From the NCBI GenBank assembly GCA_002723155.1, contig PBNO01000017.1, positions 1-43,490 on the forward strand: DNA of 43,490 nt. The letters are read 5' to 3'. The position numbers were made by a program, and so were the translations under genes. Positions 8,792-17,998 of the stretch are shown piece after piece. The notes below the pieces were generated by a model that had not been told where the DNA came from, made no database searches, and saw nothing but the letters and a program-made list of their open reading frames with translations. This DNA is from Ponticaulis sp. Its GTDB lineage: Bacteria; Pseudomonadota; Alphaproteobacteria; Caulobacterales; Hyphomonadaceae. Numbering within the stretch: the stretch's first letter is position 1; each line of letters begins with the position of its first letter.

Positions 8792-9256
8792 ATGACACGA
8801 CTTTCCCTGTTCAACTCACCATTGTTGCTCGGGTTCGATCAATTCGAGCGCACTCTTGATCGCGTCACAAAAACATCCCCCGAAGGCTATCCGCCGTACA
8901 ATATCGAACAAACTTCAAAAGATGATCTTCGTATTACCCTCGCGGTGGCGGGGTTTTCCGAGGACAATCTGAGTGTTCATGTTGAAGAAAATCAGCTTAT
9001 CATCCAAGGCAGGCAGGACGATGATAAAGAGAAGGTTTACCTGCATCGTGGTATCGCTGCACGGCAATTTCAACGCACTTTCGTCCTGGCTGAAGGCATC
9101 AAGGTTACGTCGGCCGAGATTAACAACGGCTTACTTAACATAGATTTGACCCGGCCTAAACCGGAAGTCCGGGTACAGAAAATTAATATCCGATCCGCTC
9201 CACCGAAGAGTGCCAGGAGAACAAGCCAGAGCCTTGACTTCGATGTTACCAACTAA
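8792..9256 (+). CDS. Small heat-shock protein, Hsp20/IbpA family
   Basis: A 154-residue ATP-independent holdase that binds unfolding proteins. N-terminal residues 1-35 are the usual IbpA-like lead (LFNSPLLLGFDQFERTLDR). The alpha-crystallin domain spans about 38-130: NIEQTSKDDLRITLAVAGF, the FQRTFVLAEG strand, and a terminal block with GLLNIDLTRP. The C-terminal tail carries basic and serine residues. Strong ribosome site AGGAGG lies 12 bases before the ATG. The DUF1150 gene that commonly follows hsp20 in Alphaproteobacteria is not seen here. Confidence 0.92.
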   Translation: MTRLSLFNSPLLLGFDQFERTLDRVTKTSPEGYPPYNIEQTSKDDLRITLAVAGFSEDNLSVHVEENQLIIQGRQDDDKEKVYLHRGIAARQFQRTFVLAEGIKVTSAEINNGLLNIDLTRPKPEVRVQKINIRSAPPKSARRTSQSLDFDVTN

Positions 9257-9587
9257 CCGATTGGCACACAGTATGAAACACGGAAGGAATGTTCCCAAAT
9301 TCTGATGATACGAGGCTATTTGGGTATTTTATTGGGGAGGACTATACAAAAACTATACGGGTTCCATGACCTTGGCCTTATGGAACCACTAGATTTGGTT
9401 TTCCCGCTACCAGCCAAGGGCGCACGCGGAACGCCCTACCGGTTCAAAGTCCAGAAAGTTTCTCGGGCCTCGGTCCTACAGCCGTGGTTGCCGCTTTGCT
9501 GACTATTTACCGGGTCATTTTCGTTAATTTTCCTAATAGGCCAACCGCGACCGGCGTCCATGGACCTCCATTTGGTCCTGCGCCCCT
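9257..9587. other. Gap between convergent hsp20 and ptsN
   Basis: About 330 bases between convergent stops. A 65-codon open frame at 9305-9502 on the plus strand has no ribosome site and no recognisable family. I see nothing further in it. Confidence 0.45.
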
Positions 9588-10052
9588 CTAAGCTGCGTCG
9601 CTCGATTCTGTTTGCGTTAGCAACGCATAGATAGCGTCCCGAGTCTCGCAACCCCGAAGTTTGTCACATGTGCTTGGATCGCGGAGCAATCGTGAGACCC
9701 GCGCCAGTGCTTTCAAGTGATCCGCGCCCGCGGCCTCTGGTGCCAAGAGCAGAAAGACCAGATCAACAGGCCGATCGTCGATTGCATCGAACTCAATGGC
9801 CCTGCTTGCTCGCGCGAACACGCCGTGAAGGCGGTCGAGAGCATTCAGTTTCCCATGCGGAATTGCAATCCCTTCACCGACACCCGTTGTCCCTAAACGC
9901 TCCCGTTCGATCAACATATCAAAAATTTCTCGTTGATCGAGTTCCGTCAACTCGGCCGCAACCCTGGAGAGTTCCTGAAGCGCCTGTTTCTTGCTGGAGG
10001 CCTTGAGATGAGGAACGACCGCCTCGGCAGTCAATATTTCGTGTATTTCCAT
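9588..10052 (-). CDS. ptsN: Nitrogen-PTS enzyme IIA (PtsN)
   Basis: 154 residues of the EIIA-Ntr fold, the phosphate-accepting end of the regulatory PTS (PtsP-NPr-PtsN) that controls potassium, nitrogen and envelope stress responses rather than sugar uptake. The phospho-acceptor His66 lies in GIAIPHGK, preceded by ERERLGTTGVG as in the family. DHLKALARVSRLLRD is the conserved C-terminal half. It is the last gene of the lpt-rpoN block. The hpf/raiA gene often found between rpoN and ptsN is absent; only 157 bases separate them. Confidence 0.93.
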   Translation of the reverse strand: MEIHEILTAEAVVPHLKASSKKQALQELSRVAAELTELDQREIFDMLIERERLGTTGVGEGIAIPHGKLNALDRLHGVFARASRAIEFDAIDDRPVDLVFLLLAPEAAGADHLKALARVSRLLRDPSTCDKLRGCETRDAIYALLTQTESSDAA

Positions 10053-10208
10053 TGATTAGCTCGTCAGCAATCCCGCTACGGTCTCGGTACCGACTGTCCC
10101 CCGGTCTAATCGACGCAAGGCGCGGGACAATATGACCACCCACGAACCGAGTCAACCCTGGTAAATGCTTAACACAGCTTTCAGAAAAAACCGGTCAACT
10201 CATTGATA

Positions 10209-11798
10209 TCAATAAGCAATTGCTTTCTCCCGGCGACGGTGGACGGACGATGGTATACGCATAGATTCGCGGTACTTCGCGACGGTTCGTCGAGCGATAT
10301 CAACCCCTTGGCCCCGCAATATCTCAACCAGCCGGTCATCCGAAAGAACCTTGTCTGCCGGTTCCTCATCGATCAACGCTTTGATCCTGAATCTAACCGA
10401 TTCCGCCGAGTGAGCTTCCCCGCCGGCGGCCGACGCGATCGCCGAGGTGAAAAAATATTTCAACTCCAACAAACCCCGCGGCGTTGCAATGTACTTGTTG
10501 TTAGTCACCCGGCTCACCGTGCTTTCGTGCATATTTATTACCTCGGCTATATCTCTAAGAACGAGGGGTTTCAGGTATTGCACACCAAAACGGAAAAATT
10601 CATCTTGTTGGCGAATGATTTCACCCGCCACCTTCAGGATTGTGGTCGCCCTTTGGTGCAACGAGCGGACCAACCAGTTAGCGGACTGTTGACATTCGCT
10701 CAGATACTCACGATCGGTCTTGTTCATCGAACGTTTTGAAATGCTCGTGAGGTAGCTGTTGTTGACCAATACTCGCGGGAGCGAATCAGGATTGAGTTCT
10801 AAGATCCAGTCGCCTGCATGTCCAGCGCGCATCAACACGTCCGGGACAATTTGCTCATCGACGATGGATTCGAAGGCAAGGCCTGGTTTAGGATCGAGAG
10901 ATTTGATCTCCCCGATCATCTCGGCTATGTCCTCATCATCGACTCCACAGAGTTTTTTTAATCCGGCGATATCGCGCCGTGCCAAGCGGTCGAGATTGTT
11001 AACCAAAGCTTCAATCGCCGGATCAAAACGGTTCCGATCCTTTAATTGAAGCGTAAGGCATTCAGAAAGCGTGCGAGCGAAGACCCCTGGTGGGTCAAGT
11101 TTTTGCATGCGCTCGAACACAGTCTCGATCGCGGCGACTTCGCACCCCAACGCCTCCGCCGCGACAGTCATTTCAACTAGGAAATAACCAGTGTCATCAA
11201 TCATTTCAATCAAATTGGCGCCGATCATACGGTGCACCGGATCAACGAAATCAATGCCTATCTGTTCATGTAAGTGCTCGCGCAGGGTCTTCCCCGCCTG
11301 TGCCGACTGATCCAGCCCAAAGTCGCTATCGTCGAAATCACTGCGGCCGCCCGAGCCAGTGTAAGAACCAAGATTCAAGCCCGCATCATCGCCCAAGCCG
11401 GGCGTGGGTCCGTCCGTTTCCTCGATTCCTGCACTGCCCCAATTGTTCTCGTAATCGTTATCATTCGGATCATCGCCTGCGTCGGGCAAAGTGGTAGCTT
11501 CCGCATTGTCAAAGGCGTCGATGCTGACTTCGTCCGAAAACCCATCCTCCAGACCCGACGGCCTTTCCTCATCTACGCGCGCCTCATCATATGCGGAGAG
11601 GTTGTCGGAGCCTGCTTCCTGAGCAGCTGGCCCATCGCCGTCGTCGCGCTCTAGTAACGGGTTTTTTTGCAATTCCCCACTAATGTATTCTGCCAATTCA
11701 ATATTCGAAAGTTGCAGCAGTTTGATCGCCTGCTGCAGCTGCGGGGTCATCACGAGTGACTGGGAGTGGCGGAGATCCAGTCTCTGTGACAGGGCCAT
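10209..11798 (-). CDS. rpoN: RNA polymerase sigma-54 factor
   Basis: A 529-residue sigma-54. Region I is MALSQRLDLRHSQSLVMTPQLQQAIKLLQ-type (Q-rich activator-response helix), followed by an acidic region II (about 55-150), the core-binding domain, the HTH (ESTVSRVTNNKY) and the RpoN box ARRTVAKYRE near the C-terminus, which reads the -24 element. I place the start at 11798, the internal ATG with a strong GGAGG ribosome site, not at the frame's first ATG 84 bases upstream, because MALSQ is the family's N-terminus. The start lies 13 bases after lptB, so the genes are co-transcribed. Confidence 0.95.
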   Translation of the reverse strand: MALSQRLDLRHSQSLVMTPQLQQAIKLLQLSNIELAEYISGELQKNPLLERDDGDGPAAQEAGSDNLSAYDEARVDEERPSGLEDGFSDEVSIDAFDNAEATTLPDAGDDPNDNDYENNWGSAGIEETDGPTPGLGDDAGLNLGSYTGSGGRSDFDDSDFGLDQSAQAGKTLREHLHEQIGIDFVDPVHRMIGANLIEMIDDTGYFLVEMTVAAEALGCEVAAIETVFERMQKLDPPGVFARTLSECLTLQLKDRNRFDPAIEALVNNLDRLARRDIAGLKKLCGVDDEDIAEMIGEIKSLDPKPGLAFESIVDEQIVPDVLMRAGHAGDWILELNPDSLPRVLVNNSYLTSISKRSMNKTDREYLSECQQSANWLVRSLHQRATTILKVAGEIIRQQDEFFRFGVQYLKPLVLRDIAEVINMHESTVSRVTNNKYIATPRGLLELKYFFTSAIASAAGGEAHSAESVRFRIKALIDEEPADKVLSDDRLVEILRGQGVDIARRTVAKYRESMRIPSSVHRRREKAIAY

Positions 11799-11811
11799 GC
11801 CCTCCTCCCCG

Positions 11812-12594
11812 TTACAGCCTGAAACGGTCGCCGAGATAAACCCGGCGTACGTCCTGATGCTCAACGATTTCCGTTGGCGCACCTTCCATCAGCACTGCCC
11901 CGTCGTGAAGGATGTACGCACGGTCGACGATATCGAGCGTTTCGCGGACATTGTGGTCAGTAATTAGAACGCCAATGCCCTTGTCCTTCAGATGTGCTAT
12001 CAAGTCTCGTATTTCTCCAAGAGCGATCGGGTCGATCCCAGCAAGGGGCTCATCAAGCAGCATAAAACTTGGACGCGACGCTAATGCCCGTGCGATCTCC
12101 ACTCTGCGACGCTCGCCGCCCGAGAGAGCCAGCGCCGGTGTACGACGGAGGTGGCTGATCGAAAATTCCGCCAACAAATCATCCAACATGGCGTCTTGGC
12201 GATCTTCGTTCGCTTCTACCACCTCAAGAATGGCACGGATATTCTGTTCGACGGTGAGCCCACGAAAGATGGAAGCCTCCTGGGGCAAATAACCGATGCC
12301 AAGTCGCGCGCGCCGATACATCGGAAGGTCCGATATGTCAGATCCGTCAAGCAGGATCGCGCCATAGTCTGCGGAGATTAATCCAGTGATCACATAAAAA
12401 CATGTGGTCTTGCCCGCACCGTTTGGACCCAACAGGCCTACAGCCTCCCCTCGCTGGACTGACAGACTAATGTCCCGAAGAACGGGGCGCATCTTGAACC
12501 TTTTTCCAATCGTGTTGGCGACCAGTCCCGGGTTCTTGGTCACCAAGCGCGGCATATTCGCAACGTTGTCAAATTCGTTCAATTTATCCTTCAC
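11812..12594 (-). CDS. lptB: LPS export ABC transporter ATPase LptB
   Basis: The 260-residue ATPase drives LptFG to extract lipopolysaccharide from the inner membrane. Walker A GPNGAGKTT near residue 55, the characteristic GIGYLPQEASIFRGLTV, signature LSGGERRRVEIARAL, Walker B FMLLDEPLAGIDP and the H-loop ITDHNVRETL are all present. The N-terminus is about 20 residues longer than E. coli LptB; a later start is possible. It lies 7 bases downstream of lptA and 13 upstream of rpoN. Confidence 0.95.
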   Translation of the reverse strand: MKDKLNEFDNVANMPRLVTKNPGLVANTIGKRFKMRPVLRDISLSVQRGEAVGLLGPNGAGKTTCFYVITGLISADYGAILLDGSDISDLPMYRRARLGIGYLPQEASIFRGLTVEQNIRAILEVVEANEDRQDAMLDDLLAEFSISHLRRTPALALSGGERRRVEIARALASRPSFMLLDEPLAGIDPIALGEIRDLIAHLKDKGIGVLITDHNVRETLDIVDRAYILHDGAVLMEGAPTEIVEHQDVRRVYLGDRFRL

Positions 12595-12601
12595 GGCGTG
12601 C

Positions 12602-13432
12602 TCAATTCTTATTCGAGTTGGGCACGAAAATTCCGCGCACTCGACCCGATTTGGAAGGCTTGCGAGAGGAAAGCAACCGGCTAATACCGGAATTTAAGTT
12701 CACTTCCGCCACCTCTCCATTCAACTGTGTCTTCCCTTTGGTGATCTTAACGTCCCCAGACAAAGTCGCGATCCCACTCTTAGCATTATAGACGCCCTCT
12801 CGCGCCTGCGCGACCTCTTGCGGCGTTGTGATGACAACATTGCCAAGCGCGTCCATCCGCACCGCCTCAAGCGCGCCCGCCCTTTTCTCTCGGAACAATA
12901 CCTTAAGCACGTCAGCACGAATTCTCCGATCGCGCCTTATCGCGACCGCATTTCCACGGGCCACTGCTACCCGCCGCTTCTCCCAATATTCTAAACTGTC
13001 GGACGCTGTGATGGTGTCACCCTTGGTAACCAAGCGAAGATTTTGGCCATACATGACCGCCATCGTCTGATCTAGATCATAGATTGCTCGATCGCCAAAC
13101 GCTGTTCTCTCTGGAGATTTGATCACAACGCGGCCTCGCGCCTCCAGTCGATGAATCTCGGTCCCGTCGCCCTCCGTATCGCGATAAAGCGCCGTAAGGG
13201 TGTCGGCCACGACACTCATCGTACCTCGTGTCGCCCTAGCATTGCCCCTGGCTACATACATCTTTTTCTCGCTGATCCATTCGATACCGTCATCCGCCTC
13301 AACGGTAACCGGGCTGTCCCCTCGAACTAGTGGATTTTTCACATCCGCGCTGAGTACCGAAGTCATGGGATACAGCATCACTACTAACCCCACCAAGGTG
13401 GCGACGATGTTCCGACAACTACCCCTCGTCAC
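12602..13432 (-). CDS. lptA: LPS transport periplasmic protein LptA
   Basis: 276 residues with a signal peptide (hydrophobic VATLVGLVVMLYP, cleavage near SVLSA) and OstA-like beta-jellyroll repeats (VTVEADDGIEWISEKKMYVARGNA; MSVVADTLTALY; TLSGDVKITKGKTQLNGEVAEVNL). It bridges LptC to LptD across the periplasm. Its ATG overlaps the lptC stop by 4 bases, indicating translational coupling. It is longer than the E. coli protein, as is normal in Alphaproteobacteria. Confidence 0.92.
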   Translation of the reverse strand: MTRGSCRNIVATLVGLVVMLYPMTSVLSADVKNPLVRGDSPVTVEADDGIEWISEKKMYVARGNARATRGTMSVVADTLTALYRDTEGDGTEIHRLEARGRVVIKSPERTAFGDRAIYDLDQTMAVMYGQNLRLVTKGDTITASDSLEYWEKRRVAVARGNAVAIRRDRRIRADVLKVLFREKRAGALEAVRMDALGNVVITTPQEVAQAREGVYNAKSGIATLSGDVKITKGKTQLNGEVAEVNLNSGISRLLSSRKPSKSGRVRGIFVPNSNKN

Positions 13433-14097
13433 GAGCGCACTCTCCTAACACCTCGCAGAATCGCTTTGCTGCGACCCCTAAACAGGATGCGTGTACCACG
13501 GTCGTAAAGAAGGAAGCCTTCGGCCTGGATCTCTCCCCCCTCGCCGTGGCCCACTACCGGGTGATCACCACGCGCCGTTCCATCCCGCAGGTCTACCAGG
13601 GCACGCTCGGAAACGAACTGATATCCCTCGTCGTAGAACAAGGTAACGCCACCATCCAGGTTAACCGTCTCGGTTCTCTTATCGAAGACCCCCGTCCGCG
13701 CTTTCATGGCAACCCAGCCCCTATCACTCAACAGGATATCCGCCTTGGGCTGAACGAGATCGATTAACTGATCCGACTTGCTACGTTGCGACGCACTAAC
13801 CGCGGCAATCTGGTAGGGTCGGCGCCTTTCGTCAACACCGACGTAGCGCGGGTTCTTCATCACCAGGCCATCGACATTCACTCCCACCATCGACGCTTCT
13901 CCGACCCGAAACTTTCGCTGGTCCGTCAGCAACTGAGGCCAGGCGAAAGTGACACCAACGATTGCCAACGCGATAGCCGGGAAAACCAGCTTCATAAAGG
14001 CGACCGCCCGGCTCGCCCGCGCTCTGGGACGCCGGCCGTCGCTGCCAAAGAAACGTCGGCGTCGGGGTTGCGGGGGCACACGTTCCATCTCGTCCAT
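13429..14097 (-). CDS. lptC: LPS export protein LptC
   Basis: 222 residues. A very basic cytoplasmic N-terminus (about 1-30) precedes one membrane anchor (FPAIALAIVGVTFAWP, about 38-54) and a periplasmic LptC/OstA-like jellyroll (about 65-215). It receives LPS from LptBFG and passes it to LptA. First of the coupled lptC-lptA-lptB genes; 100 bases downstream of the RNase D gene. Confidence 0.9.
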   Translation of the reverse strand: MDEMERVPPQPRRRRFFGSDGRRPRARASRAVAFMKLVFPAIALAIVGVTFAWPQLLTDQRKFRVGEASMVGVNVDGLVMKNPRYVGVDERRRPYQIAAVSASQRSKSDQLIDLVQPKADILLSDRGWVAMKARTGVFDKRTETVNLDGGVTLFYDEGYQFVSERALVDLRDGTARGDHPVVGHGEGGEIQAEGFLLYDRGTRILFRGRSKAILRGVRRVRS

Positions 14098-14197
14098 TTT
14101 CTACGATCCAACCGTCACCAATCGCAGGGTATGTTTGCATCTTGACGATTGGGAATTAAATTTTCTGCCAATGCTAATGAACCACTCATGTTCCCGT

Positions 14198-14809
14198 TCA
14201 ATGACTGAAGATGTCCTCGGCGCCATACCCGATCAGATCCAGTTCCGCGCGATGCGGCAAGAAGTCGAAGCATGCCTGTGCAAACGCAGTACGCCCCTCG
14301 CGCGCTAAGCGCGAATCGAGTATGGCTCGGATCGAATGCAAATGCAGCACATCCGAGGCTGCGTATTGCAATTGGTCTTCGCTCAGCCCGTCTGAACCCC
14401 AGTCCGATGACTGCTGCTGCTTGGAAAGATCCACGCTGAGAAGTTCGCGGCAGAGATCCTTAAGACCATGCCGGTCCGTATAGGTGCGCACCAGTTTTGA
14501 AGCGATCTTGGTACAATATATGGGACCAGCCGTTACGCCCAGATAAGCCCTCATAACGGCTAAGTCAAACCGCGCGTAATGGTAGATTTTTGTGACGTTT
14601 CGATCTGTCAGCAATAGCTTTAAATTTGGCGCATCGTAAACGCCTTGGCGAAATTGCACGAGGTGGGCTGATCCGTCACCGGAAGAGAGCTGAACCAAAC
14701 ACAATCGATCACGCTCAGGCCGAAGCCCCATAGTCTCGCTATCGACCGCCACTGAAGTACCGAGATCCAATCCGTCCGGCAGATCACCTTTGTGCAGCAT
14801 GATCGTCAT
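14198..14809 (-). CDS. rnd: Ribonuclease D-type 3'-5' exonuclease (short form)
   Basis: 203 residues from the ATG at 14809. DEDD-family exonuclease motifs: Exo I VAVDSETMGL (Asp, Glu), Exo II HYARFDLAVM (Asp), Exo III YAASDVLHLH (Tyr, Asp). Such short RNase D proteins lack the HRDC domains and are common in Alphaproteobacteria just upstream of lptC. The open frame extends to 14971, but I reject those 54 codons because the upstream residues lack family similarity and the family starts close to the first beta-strand. Role: 3' trimming of stable RNAs (from family). Confidence 0.9.
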   Translation of the reverse strand: MTIMLHKGDLPDGLDLGTSVAVDSETMGLRPERDRLCLVQLSSGDGSAHLVQFRQGVYDAPNLKLLLTDRNVTKIYHYARFDLAVMRAYLGVTAGPIYCTKIASKLVRTYTDRHGLKDLCRELLSVDLSKQQQSSDWGSDGLSEDQLQYAASDVLHLHSIRAILDSRLAREGRTAFAQACFDFLPHRAELDLIGYGAEDIFSH

Positions 14810-15850
14810 GTTGTTCCAACGCAAAGTTGTCCAGGCGCGGCGACCGGGCGTAGTGCCCAGGAAAAGAGAGCATTTCCTGACACAAGCACCATTCATTCTA
14901 ATAATCCACACAAACATTAGAATCTCAGGATACGGATTCGCGGTCAACAAACACTTAGGGTACTTTCCCAAAGAGTTCGCTCTAACTCAGTTATCGTATG
15001 GAAAGCTTGATGAACCGTCTGACCAAAGAGAACAAACGCTTAACTGGTTTCCGCCCCATGCCTCAGTTCCGTCCGTACCAATTTAGCTCCTGGTCGTCGT
15101 CCGGTCCGGGTCAAGAATAGACATTGCACTCATCCCATCGCGGTGTCCGTTCATCATCTCGAAACGGACCGGTCACAGTGATCTGTTTCAGACCCTTACC
15201 AGACATTTTATGGTTGGGTGCGATTACTTGGGAGCGTCCGCTAGTCTTAGCGCCGGATTTTCCAAGACGTGCCAGGCCCATAATCTTGCGGATTTTCAAG
15301 CTCAACTCTTTTTTGATTGGGGCCATTCGGCGATGATCTGTGCCTTGAACGAACGGCTCGACGGCTCATTGATGAAACGTATTCCGGTCAAGTGCCATTT
15401 GACCTCCAAGTTTTCGTCGGCCGCTCCAGTCACTATCCATTTTGCTGGTTCGCGCCGGCGCCTCGAATTGATGGGATCTTTGGTCACCTCACGTTTGCCG
15501 TCGCTTCCGCGATCAACAACAAGTTCGACGAGCAATTCAAGGACACATAATGCGACGTTGGGACAGACGAGCTTCACGCAAGATGTCCAGACTAAGTCTA
15601 TATGCTGGACTTTCCGCCCTCGTGCAGAACAAACACGTCCTGCCCACGTCTCTCGACAGTGCGTCGGCCAGGGGTCGCTAGAAACGCTCGGACCAACTGA
15701 CCTGATTGCATTGGTTCCGGCAGAGAATAATGGCACAATGTTCGGGCCGGGCTTGGCTCCTTTGCTCAGCTTTAATCTATATACAAGGCTAGATCGACAT
15801 TTAATCAGGCTAATTTCGTTGATTTAGTTAATTTTTTTCGCTATATTTTC
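14810..15850. other. Gene-poor stretch upstream of the RNase D gene
   Basis: About 1 kb with no recognisable gene. On the minus strand two overlapping frames (15302-15736 and 15111-15326) could be one frameshifted gene, reading into a basic stretch (KKELSLKIRKIMGLARLGKSG). The plus strand has competing frames at 15210-15827. None has a clear ribosome site or known domain. I treat the region as decayed or non-coding. Confidence 0.4.
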
Positions 15851-16495
15851 TTAAATTTTATAATTCAACTTATAGGAATTAATCAAAGCAGGATGCGAAG
15901 AGCCTAATTCTTCAAGGTCCCCATCTAAAATTTCGTTTACTGAATCTTTAAATTTTTGGGTGATCAATATTTCTTGGCCTTTGGCTATGTCTTCACCAAG
16001 GCGACTGGTCGCGTTCACCTGTTGCCCATATAAATTAGATTTCCCAACCCTGAGTACTTTGCCATAACCGAGTCCAATGCAAACGATAATTTTATCTTTT
16101 TCCTCCAGATCTTGATTATAATCCCGCGTCGACTTTTGCATGTCTATAGCGCACCCCAGCGCATTAGACGGATTTCTAAAGGCTACCAATAAACTGTCAG
16201 CATGTTCCTGAATTAGCCAACCATTGAAATCATTGACAATTGGCCTGAAAAGTTCCCGTGATGAATATATCGAATTTAAGAAATGAATAATGCCGTAAGA
16301 GTCGACAGACCTAGAAAAGCCAACCAAATCCGTAAACATTATTGCCCAATTTTCTCCAAAAAGATCCCAGATCTTCTTGTCAATTTTTTCCGTTTCAACG
16401 CCTAGCGAAGACCGCTCGTCCAACAAAGTTTGTAAACGCTTCTCGTCATCTTCCAAAAGAGTTAAATATTCTGCCGGCATTCTCAAAGTCCCCAA
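15851..16495 (-). CDS. Class III adenylate/guanylate cyclase domain protein
   Basis: 214 residues consisting of a short coiled-coil-like N-terminus (LEDDEKRLQTLLDERSSLG, about 12-35) and a class III cyclase homology domain. The first metal Asp is in MFTDLVGFS (Asp56), the second in EHADSLLVAF (Asp100), and the ending YGQQVNATSRLGEDIAKGQEI is typical. No receptor or membrane domain is present. Where many cyclases have GDG, this has ADS, so activity is likely but not certain. The gene is clearly more AT-rich than its neighbours and stands alone in a gene-poor stretch beside a tRNA remnant, which suggests recent acquisition. Confidence 0.85.
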   Translation of the reverse strand: MGTLRMPAEYLTLLEDDEKRLQTLLDERSSLGVETEKIDKKIWDLFGENWAIMFTDLVGFSRSVDSYGIIHFLNSIYSSRELFRPIVNDFNGWLIQEHADSLLVAFRNPSNALGCAIDMQKSTRDYNQDLEEKDKIIVCIGLGYGKVLRVGKSNLYGQQVNATSRLGEDIAKGQEILITQKFKDSVNEILDGDLEELGSSHPALINSYKLNYKI

Positions 16496-17330
16496 AATTT
16501 AGCATTCTGCAAAGTGCAGATATATCGGTACTGCGTTAAATTATTTGCTGAAGCAGGAGGGACTTGGTTCTCCGACCCACGCATTACTAACGTGTTGCTC
16601 TACCAGTTGACCTACTGCGATATCAATAGGTTATTTCGGGGACGCGGCGCACTGGCACAAAACGGTTACAGTGTCAGGCAGATAACTATGGTTACGATCA
16701 GGAAAAACGGCAACCCCTATGAGGCAATGGCCCGTCGCTAAAACACTCCCGCAACCTCATAAATTTTCACCACTCAATCCGCTACTCATGGTTAGTTTAG
16801 GCACATCGAAAGATCCAAAGATCTTGATCAGTACGACCCGCAGCAATTCGAAACTCGATCTCAGGTTCATGGTGACCTACTGGAACGCTGCCTACAAGAA
16901 GTCACGCCGATCAACAAGAGTTGGAGGCCCAAAAATTACGCGCCTTTGATAACTAATCAAATCGAACACCGGTCAGACCTAAATCTGGATACTTTAAGCA
17001 CGCTATCTTGGGAAGTTCAGGGTCCGCGGCTTGAGAACTACCGGAAAGCGACCGATACGATCTCGTCCTGATCGAAGACGTGATATACCAGGCGTTGCGA
17101 AAGTCGGGGCCGCAATACCATTGAACCCGGAAAATCGAGTGTGGAAGCTGAAACTACCCAGAGCAAGAGAAGGACGGTTCACCGAGGCAGAATTCGAGGT
17201 TCTGAAGAACCGTCATTTGTGTTGATGCAAACATTACCTATGGCCTGCGATCAAACTGGCTGTAGAAACCGCACAGCTACGAGGGACATGCCGCGGCGAT
17301 GACAAGGCTTGACGACAATGGGAGAACCCT
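16496..17330. other. Gene-poor stretch with a tRNA remnant and possible decayed coding sequence
   Basis: Apart from the tRNA-Thr remnant there is no intact gene. An open run at about 16805-17070 (plus) reads like protein (DLDQYDPQQFETRSQVHGDLL, WRPKNYAPL) without a start codon. A second frame takes over near 17,045 (YDLVLIEDVIYQALRKSGPQYH). This suggests a frameshifted, decayed gene, family unknown. Confidence 0.4.
16553..16619 (-). pseudogene. tRNA-Thr pseudogene (decayed copy)
   Basis: 67 bases align without gaps to 18006-18072 of the intact tRNA-Thr, same orientation, with about 58 identical by hand count. Four changes abolish the T-stem and the TTC of the T-loop, one breaks an anticodon-stem pair, the anticodon becomes AGU, and the acceptor ends no longer pair. 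It is therefore non-functional. It lies 1.45 kb from the intact gene. Confidence 0.85.
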
Positions 17331-17846
17331 TTGAATATCCCCATTCTTCGCACCAAGCGTCTGATCCTTCGGGAGTTTTCTTCGAACGATTTTGATGCAT
17401 ATGCAAATATGTATGCCGATCCAGAGGTTGCGCGTTACATCAGCTCGGGCGAACCACGGGACCGGGTAACGGCTTGGCGCAGCCTGGCGACCATGATCGG
17501 TCACTGGCATTTACGTGGTTGCGGTTTGTGGGCGGTCGAAGACGCAACGTCTTCAAAATTCATCGGGCGAATAGGGCTGATCGGTCCGGAGGGCTGGCCC
17601 GGCTTAGAACTCGGGTGGGCCCTTTCGCGAGACGTGTGGGGGCGGGGCCTCGCAACAGAGGGCGCGCAACGAGCAATGCAATGGGCCTTTAATGAGTTTG
17701 GGGTGGATCAATTGATAAGCATGGTTCGCCCAGGAAATCTTGCGTCCATTCGAGTGGCGAAGAAGCTCGGCATGGTTCTTCAGGAAGAGCGTGAAATGCA
17801 TGGTGGCCCGATGCTTATCTTTGGACGCCTTCGAGGGCATGTCTAG
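17331..17846 (+). CDS. GNAT-family N-acetyltransferase (RimJ/RimL-like)
   Basis: 171 residues starting at TTG with GGGAGAA as ribosome site. It has the GNAT fold of the RimJ/RimL group: LRTKRLILREFSSNDFDAY at the start, LELGWALSRDVWGRGLATEGAQ containing the acetyl-CoA pyrophosphate loop (R/Q-x-x-G-x-G/A form, WGRGLA), and the late NLASIRVAKKLGM motif. Members acetylate amino groups of proteins or small molecules; the substrate here is unknown. It stands alone between two tRNA-Thr copies. Confidence 0.85.
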   Translation: MNIPILRTKRLILREFSSNDFDAYANMYADPEVARYISSGEPRDRVTAWRSLATMIGHWHLRGCGLWAVEDATSSKFIGRIGLIGPEGWPGLELGWALSRDVWGRGLATEGAQRAMQWAFNEFGVDQLISMVRPGNLASIRVAKKLGMVLQEEREMHGGPMLIFGRLRGHV

Positions 17847-17998
17847 ACGGGTGTATCGACCAAAATTCCACGGTTGGTTGCTACCCACTACCTGATTTGG
17901 CCTATCCGCCACAGGAGAAGTGTAGTTTATACTATTGGATTTGTAAAACTTTACCACCCACTGTGAACTCTTTTCGTTCAATAATTTTAACGAGATAG

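Noticed and set aside
9305-9502. 65-codon frame after hsp20, considered as the usual DUF1150 gene
   Set aside because: Sequence does not resemble DUF1150 and no ribosome site is present.
11799-11882. Extra 28 codons in front of rpoN
   Set aside because: They overlap lptB, and the MALSQRL start with a strong ribosome site is the family N-terminus.
15210-15827. Plus-strand 205-codon frame
   Set aside because: No ribosome site, no recognisable domain, and competing frames of similar length on both strands.
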